From the NCBI RefSeq assembly GCF_029215995.1, contig NZ_JAEMVB010000004.1, forward strand, positions 1 through 64,000: a stretch of 64,000 bases of DNA. Reading direction: 5' to 3'. Below, piece by piece: positions 61,008 to 64,000 of the stretch; within the stretch, counting starts at the first letter, position 1; each line of letters starts with the position of its first letter. A program made the translations under genes and the position numbers. The stretch is from Sulfurimonas sp. SAG-AH-194-L11 (GTDB lineage: Bacteria > Campylobacterota > Campylobacteria > Campylobacterales > Sulfurimonadaceae). Below the pieces are notes generated by a model. That model saw only the letters and a list, made by a program, of their open reading frames with translations. It ran no database searches and was not told the origin of the DNA.

Positions 61008-62359
61008 CTCTTTTTTAAGAGAGTTCCTAGTTCATACTTTAGTTGCAGGTGTAGTAGTTGAAGCTCAAAATAGTAATGGAGTTGTTTCTGTTTTGCTTTG
61101 AGTGTTAAAATCTCGCGTTGATTCACAAACAGCAGTGAACCCAGACCCTCTTGATATTTTCGTCTCTCAGCAGACTCTAGCTGTTTGACTAAGTCTATCT
61201 CCTCATCTGCAAGGGTGATGTTTTTTTCCTGTAAAGATATCTTTTGTATAATATTTCTAATATTTGTATCAATATCATTTTTTATAGTCTCTTTGGTATT
61301 GTGAAGTAATATTTTCTCTTTTTTATAAGTCTCATTTTTTCCCTTATAGTTACTTCTTTCAAGTGGAAAGTTAAATTCCATAGCGACCTTATAACCATCC
61401 TCTTTATACTCTAAGTCATAAACACTATCGAGCTTCATATTAAACTTTGGATACTTACTAATGTCATTGTATTGTAACTGAAGATCTAGTTTATCGAGTT
61501 GGTACTCTATTCTTTGAAACTCAGGGCGATTTTTTATCACTATCTCTTGAGAACCCTTATAGAGCTCTTTAGAACTTGTTTTTTTTACTTTTATACTTGC
61601 TAGAGTATAGAGAGTGTCAAATCTTCTCTCAGAAATGTTAAGGTACTTTAAAAAAGTGTTTTTAGCATTTTGGTATCTATTTTTTGAACTTAAGAGTCTC
61701 TGTTTTCTATTTATAATTTGACTCTTTACATCTATGAGTGCTATGGGAGCTAATTTTCCACTTTTTACCTCTTTAGAGATAAACTCATAGTTTAGTTCTG
61801 CTCTCTTAAGTAAATCCTGTTCTGTTTGGTAGATACTTTTGTGAAGCAGTAGTTCAAAATATACTTTTGAACTTATATAGTAAAGAGATAAAATATTTTT
61901 TCTACTCCCTTGACTCAACTCTTTAGTCCTAAGTTTAGCTATTTGATAGTCTAACTTATTTTTACTTGTGTTGTTTATAAGAGAGAGTATAGGTATATTT
62001 ATACTTGTATATAACTCTCCCTCTTTTCCTGTCTTTATATTGTTATACTCTTGTACACCTTGGGCACTACGGTATGCTACTCTAAACTCCATTCCATTAC
62101 CAATAGCCTTTGTTATATCTACTTGTTGGTATTCTCCTTGAGTTGTTGGATAGCGTTTATCGTCATACTTCATGTTAAGACGTGTGTCAAATGCAGACTC
62201 AAACACTTTTTCATTTTTTTTACTTACTGACTCTTTAGCAATAGTTGCATAGTAGTAAGGATTGTTTTCATTTAAGTACTCTTTGATGGTCTCTTGAACA
62301 AAGAGAGTTTTAGAAAACGCTAGTAGTGGTAAAAAAAGTATACAAAGTGTTTTTATCAT
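61004..62359 (-). CDS. TolC-family outer-membrane efflux protein
   Basis: A 451-aa outer-membrane factor. The signal peptide is MIKTLCILFLPLLAFS; the rest is mostly long amphipathic helices with the repeated organisation of TolC proteins (e.g. LAPIALIDVKSQIINRKQRLL and EGLGSLLFVNQREILTLKAKQ near the C-terminus of each half). It starts at the last base of the HlyD gene's stop (TAATG). With HlyD and the ABC protein it forms a type I-like export set. It ends just past nspC, convergent. Confidence 0.85.
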   Translation of the reverse strand: MIKTLCILFLPLLAFSKTLFVQETIKEYLNENNPYYYATIAKESVSKKNEKVFESAFDTRLNMKYDDKRYPTTQGEYQQVDITKAIGNGMEFRVAYRSAQGVQEYNNIKTGKEGELYTSINIPILSLINNTSKNKLDYQIAKLRTKELSQGSRKNILSLYYISSKVYFELLLHKSIYQTEQDLLKRAELNYEFISKEVKSGKLAPIALIDVKSQIINRKQRLLSSKNRYQNAKNTFLKYLNISERRFDTLYTLASIKVKKTSSKELYKGSQEIVIKNRPEFQRIEYQLDKLDLQLQYNDISKYPKFNMKLDSVYDLEYKEDGYKVAMEFNFPLERSNYKGKNETYKKEKILLHNTKETIKNDIDTNIRNIIQKISLQEKNITLADEEIDLVKQLESAERRKYQEGLGSLLFVNQREILTLKAKQKQLHYYFELQLLHLQLKYELGTLLKKS

Positions 62360-63633
62360 TAGCTCTCGTTTGAAGTTTCTAAAGTCATATTAGGTGGGAG
62401 TGCAAACATAAGTCTCCAAATTTCATACCATATAGATACAGTTGCTAGTCGTACCCATACACTTGCCTGTGTACCTATTTTAAGGTGTTCATTTGATGGC
62501 CACTGCGACCTGTTGGCATCTTCTGTGATGATGGCATAGTAAGCACCTTTTTCATAAGTAGAGCGTTCTATCGCCGTCACTATACCAGGGTAGGTTCCAT
62601 GCTTTATCTCAGGCCAACCAGATATCTGGAGTGCTGGCCATCCGTAAAATATTATTCTTGTTCTAAGTCCAACTTTCATGAGAGGCATATGAAAGTCAGA
62701 GATTTTTAAACGGATAGCCCTTTTAGTAACTATGGGTGAAAAATATAAAATATTTTCACCTCTTTTTGTGAGTCTATTTGTATCATTTTGATAAATTCTT
62801 ACAACATAGCCATCCGTTTTAGCGATTATCTCGCGTTTATCATAACGCGAGATATTTATACTGTTGGTTTTTATGTTTTGTCCAATAGTCTCAATACTGC
62901 TTTTTGTTAATAAGATATCATTTTTCAAACTATTTATCTTTAGACTATTCTCATTCTTAAAATTCTCTTTTTTCTGTATAGTTATTGCAAGTTCATTTGT
63001 TTTATTGCGTATATCAGCATCAATTTTTTTAAATTTTGCTTTGGTTTGTAGGTATAGGGAGTATTTTAATTCTAAATCTCTTTTTGACTCTATACCATCC
63101 ATATGAAGAGACTTACTTCGTTTATAGTTTATATATTCTATATCTAAAATATTACTGATGGCTATTTTTTGCTCTTGTAGAGCTTGGAGGGTGTTCTTTA
63201 TTTGTATGATTTGTTTATCGTATATTTCTAGTGTAATTGTATTTATTTTTTTAATACTTTGGAGATTTTCTTTAAGATTTTCTAGTTTTGAGACCTCATT
63301 ATCATACTTACGAATACTCTTTTCTTTTATAGAACGGAGGCTGTTTTGATACTGTGAGTCTAAATCGACCATTCTAAAGAGTTTATCACCTTTTTTTACT
63401 TTTTGATTCTCTTTGACATAAAACTCTTCAATAAAACCATCTATAGTAGCAGAGATTTTATAGTCTCTTTGTACGGGGTTTAAAGCTGTGAGTGTTCCTG
63501 TCCCATATATTGTTTGTTGCCATGGTAAAAACAGTAGAAGAATGAATACAATTAATATAGCAAAAGTAATCAAAGCAAATCTTTTAACAATAGGATGTTG
63601 TTGTACTAATTCTAAAGATTTAAAATTATTCAT
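62359..63633 (-). CDS. HlyD-family periplasmic adaptor
   Basis: A 424-aa membrane-fusion protein. The start at 63633 (MNNFKSLELVQ) is preferred; a longer ATG 54 bases upstream lies inside the ABC gene. One N-terminal membrane helix (about 20-40) is followed by a lipoyl/barrel-sandwich half (GTGTLTALNPVQRDYKISATIDGFIEEFYVKENQKVKKGDKLF), a long coiled coil (about 105-260) and a second half plus beta-barrel. It links the ABC permease to TolC. Cargo is unknown. Confidence 0.87.
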   Translation of the reverse strand: MNNFKSLELVQQHPIVKRFALITFAILIVFILLLFLPWQQTIYGTGTLTALNPVQRDYKISATIDGFIEEFYVKENQKVKKGDKLFRMVDLDSQYQNSLRSIKEKSIRKYDNEVSKLENLKENLQSIKKINTITLEIYDKQIIQIKNTLQALQEQKIAISNILDIEYINYKRSKSLHMDGIESKRDLELKYSLYLQTKAKFKKIDADIRNKTNELAITIQKKENFKNENSLKINSLKNDILLTKSSIETIGQNIKTNSINISRYDKREIIAKTDGYVVRIYQNDTNRLTKRGENILYFSPIVTKRAIRLKISDFHMPLMKVGLRTRIIFYGWPALQISGWPEIKHGTYPGIVTAIERSTYEKGAYYAIITEDANRSQWPSNEHLKIGTQASVWVRLATVSIWYEIWRLMFALPPNMTLETSNES

Positions 63634-64000
63634 ACTCTTTACTCTCCAATGTTTTTGAGAGTTTATCGACCTTGTAAAAGCCCTCAATCATGTCATAGAT
63701 ATAGTCAATCTGCTTCATAAAGTCTCTAAGAGCATAAACAACAGAGATGATGATAATCTCAATAGCAACAAACTCACCAATAGGAATCATCCCCTTAAAC
63801 ACAAGGTATCCGCCAAGTATAAAAAATGAAGCCAATATTAGACCCTCAATAAAGAAGCTAATAGAGAGCTGTTTTACAATAACCCTAAACATATTGTTTC
63901 TCGCTGCAAGAAAATCAATAAGAAGCAGATCTAACTCCTGTAATGTCTCATCTTTTGATCTTTTGTGAAGTAAAATATTCTGTATAAAGAAAATTGTTTC
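63626..64000 (-). CDS. ABC transporter transmembrane-domain protein, 5' part outside the window; ends without an ATPase domain
   Basis: The frame stays open to the right edge, so the start is off-window. The visible 124 residues are the end of a type I ABC export TMD: QNILLHKRSKDETLQELD, ISFFIEGLILASFFILGGYLV, GEFVAIEIIIISVVYALRDFMKQIDYIYD. It stops after DKLSKTLESKEYE, the point where a nucleotide-binding domain normally begins. Either the ATPase is N-terminal or on another gene to the right, or this is a TMD-only half. It overlaps hlyD by 8 bases. Confidence 0.75.
   Translation of the reverse strand, partial: ETIFFIQNILLHKRSKDETLQELDLLLIDFLAARNNMFRVIVKQLSISFFIEGLILASFFILGGYLVFKGMIPIGEFVAIEIIIISVVYALRDFMKQIDYIYDMIEGFYKVDKLSKTLESKEYE

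Overview
The window looks like chromosome from a sulfur-oxidising, CO2-fixing member of the Campylobacterota (Sulfurimonas/Sulfuricurvum type). This rests on low GC, tightly packed operons, a cysS-murJ-DUF342-ruvA-ddl-hydrolase-murF block that I remember as conserved in Campylobacter and relatives, a C. jejuni-type SorAB sulfite dehydrogenase, carboxynorspermidine polyamine genes, and two five-subunit 2-oxoacid:ferredoxin oxidoreductases of the kind used in the reverse TCA cycle. I see no rRNA operon, CRISPR array, insertion sequence, phage or integrase. The two tRNAs (Gln and initiator Met) have no att-like duplications beside them.

Layout. 1-5.6 kb: end of a polysaccharide locus, with a partial membrane protein, the three-step UDP-N-acetyl-L-fucosamine pathway (fnlABC), a glycosyltransferase and a polyprenyl-phosphate sugar transferase. 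5.6-16.7 kb: housekeeping block (RNA methyltransferase, cysS, murJ, fapA, ruvA, ddl, hydrolase, membrane-anchored murF), with a sulfur-handling island in it (rhodanese and DsrE opposite a cysteine-containing ArsR regulator). 16.7-25.8 kb: envelope and transport genes (DUF3015, DUF4105/Lnb-like, TRAP membrane subunits without a binding protein, a YeeE/TsuA-like sulfur permease, HIT, M23 peptidase) and sorAB. 25.9-30.1 kb: two chemoreceptors, an overlooked 36-residue membrane protein and two tRNAs. 30.2-32.9 kb: a compact tig-LRR-truncated globin-hypothetical operon.

33.1-47.4 kb is the most striking part. A forDABGE-like operon and a porEDABG-like operon, divergent in orientation, flank a DabB-DabX-DabA operon. 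DabAB is an inorganic-carbon accumulation system, so the locus joins carbon uptake to two ferredoxin-dependent carboxylases. The two small ferredoxin subunits (E) are identical over 74 residues, yet their genes differ at 24 synonymous bases. DabX, an 8-helix protein coupled by overlap to both dab genes, may be an undescribed third subunit. A perfect GTGTAA-N4-TTACAC palindrome lies in the divergent dabB/porE control region.

47.5-53.4 kb: a G3E GTPase, ribBA and apbE face an FMN-binding periplasmic protein and two small 4-helix, histidine-bearing membrane proteins. These follow a porin with a consensus promoter and a near-consensus Fur box. I read this as a candidate iron-responsive flavinylated electron-transfer (possibly ferric reductase) module. 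53.5-64 kb: a REC-REC-GGDEF diguanylate cyclase, DUF695-RraB, an LplT-PlsC fusion with dgkA, carboxynorspermidine synthase/decarboxylase separated by an HDOD gene, and a TolC-HlyD-ABC export set cut by the window end. All functions come from reading motifs and family memory; no database search was run.
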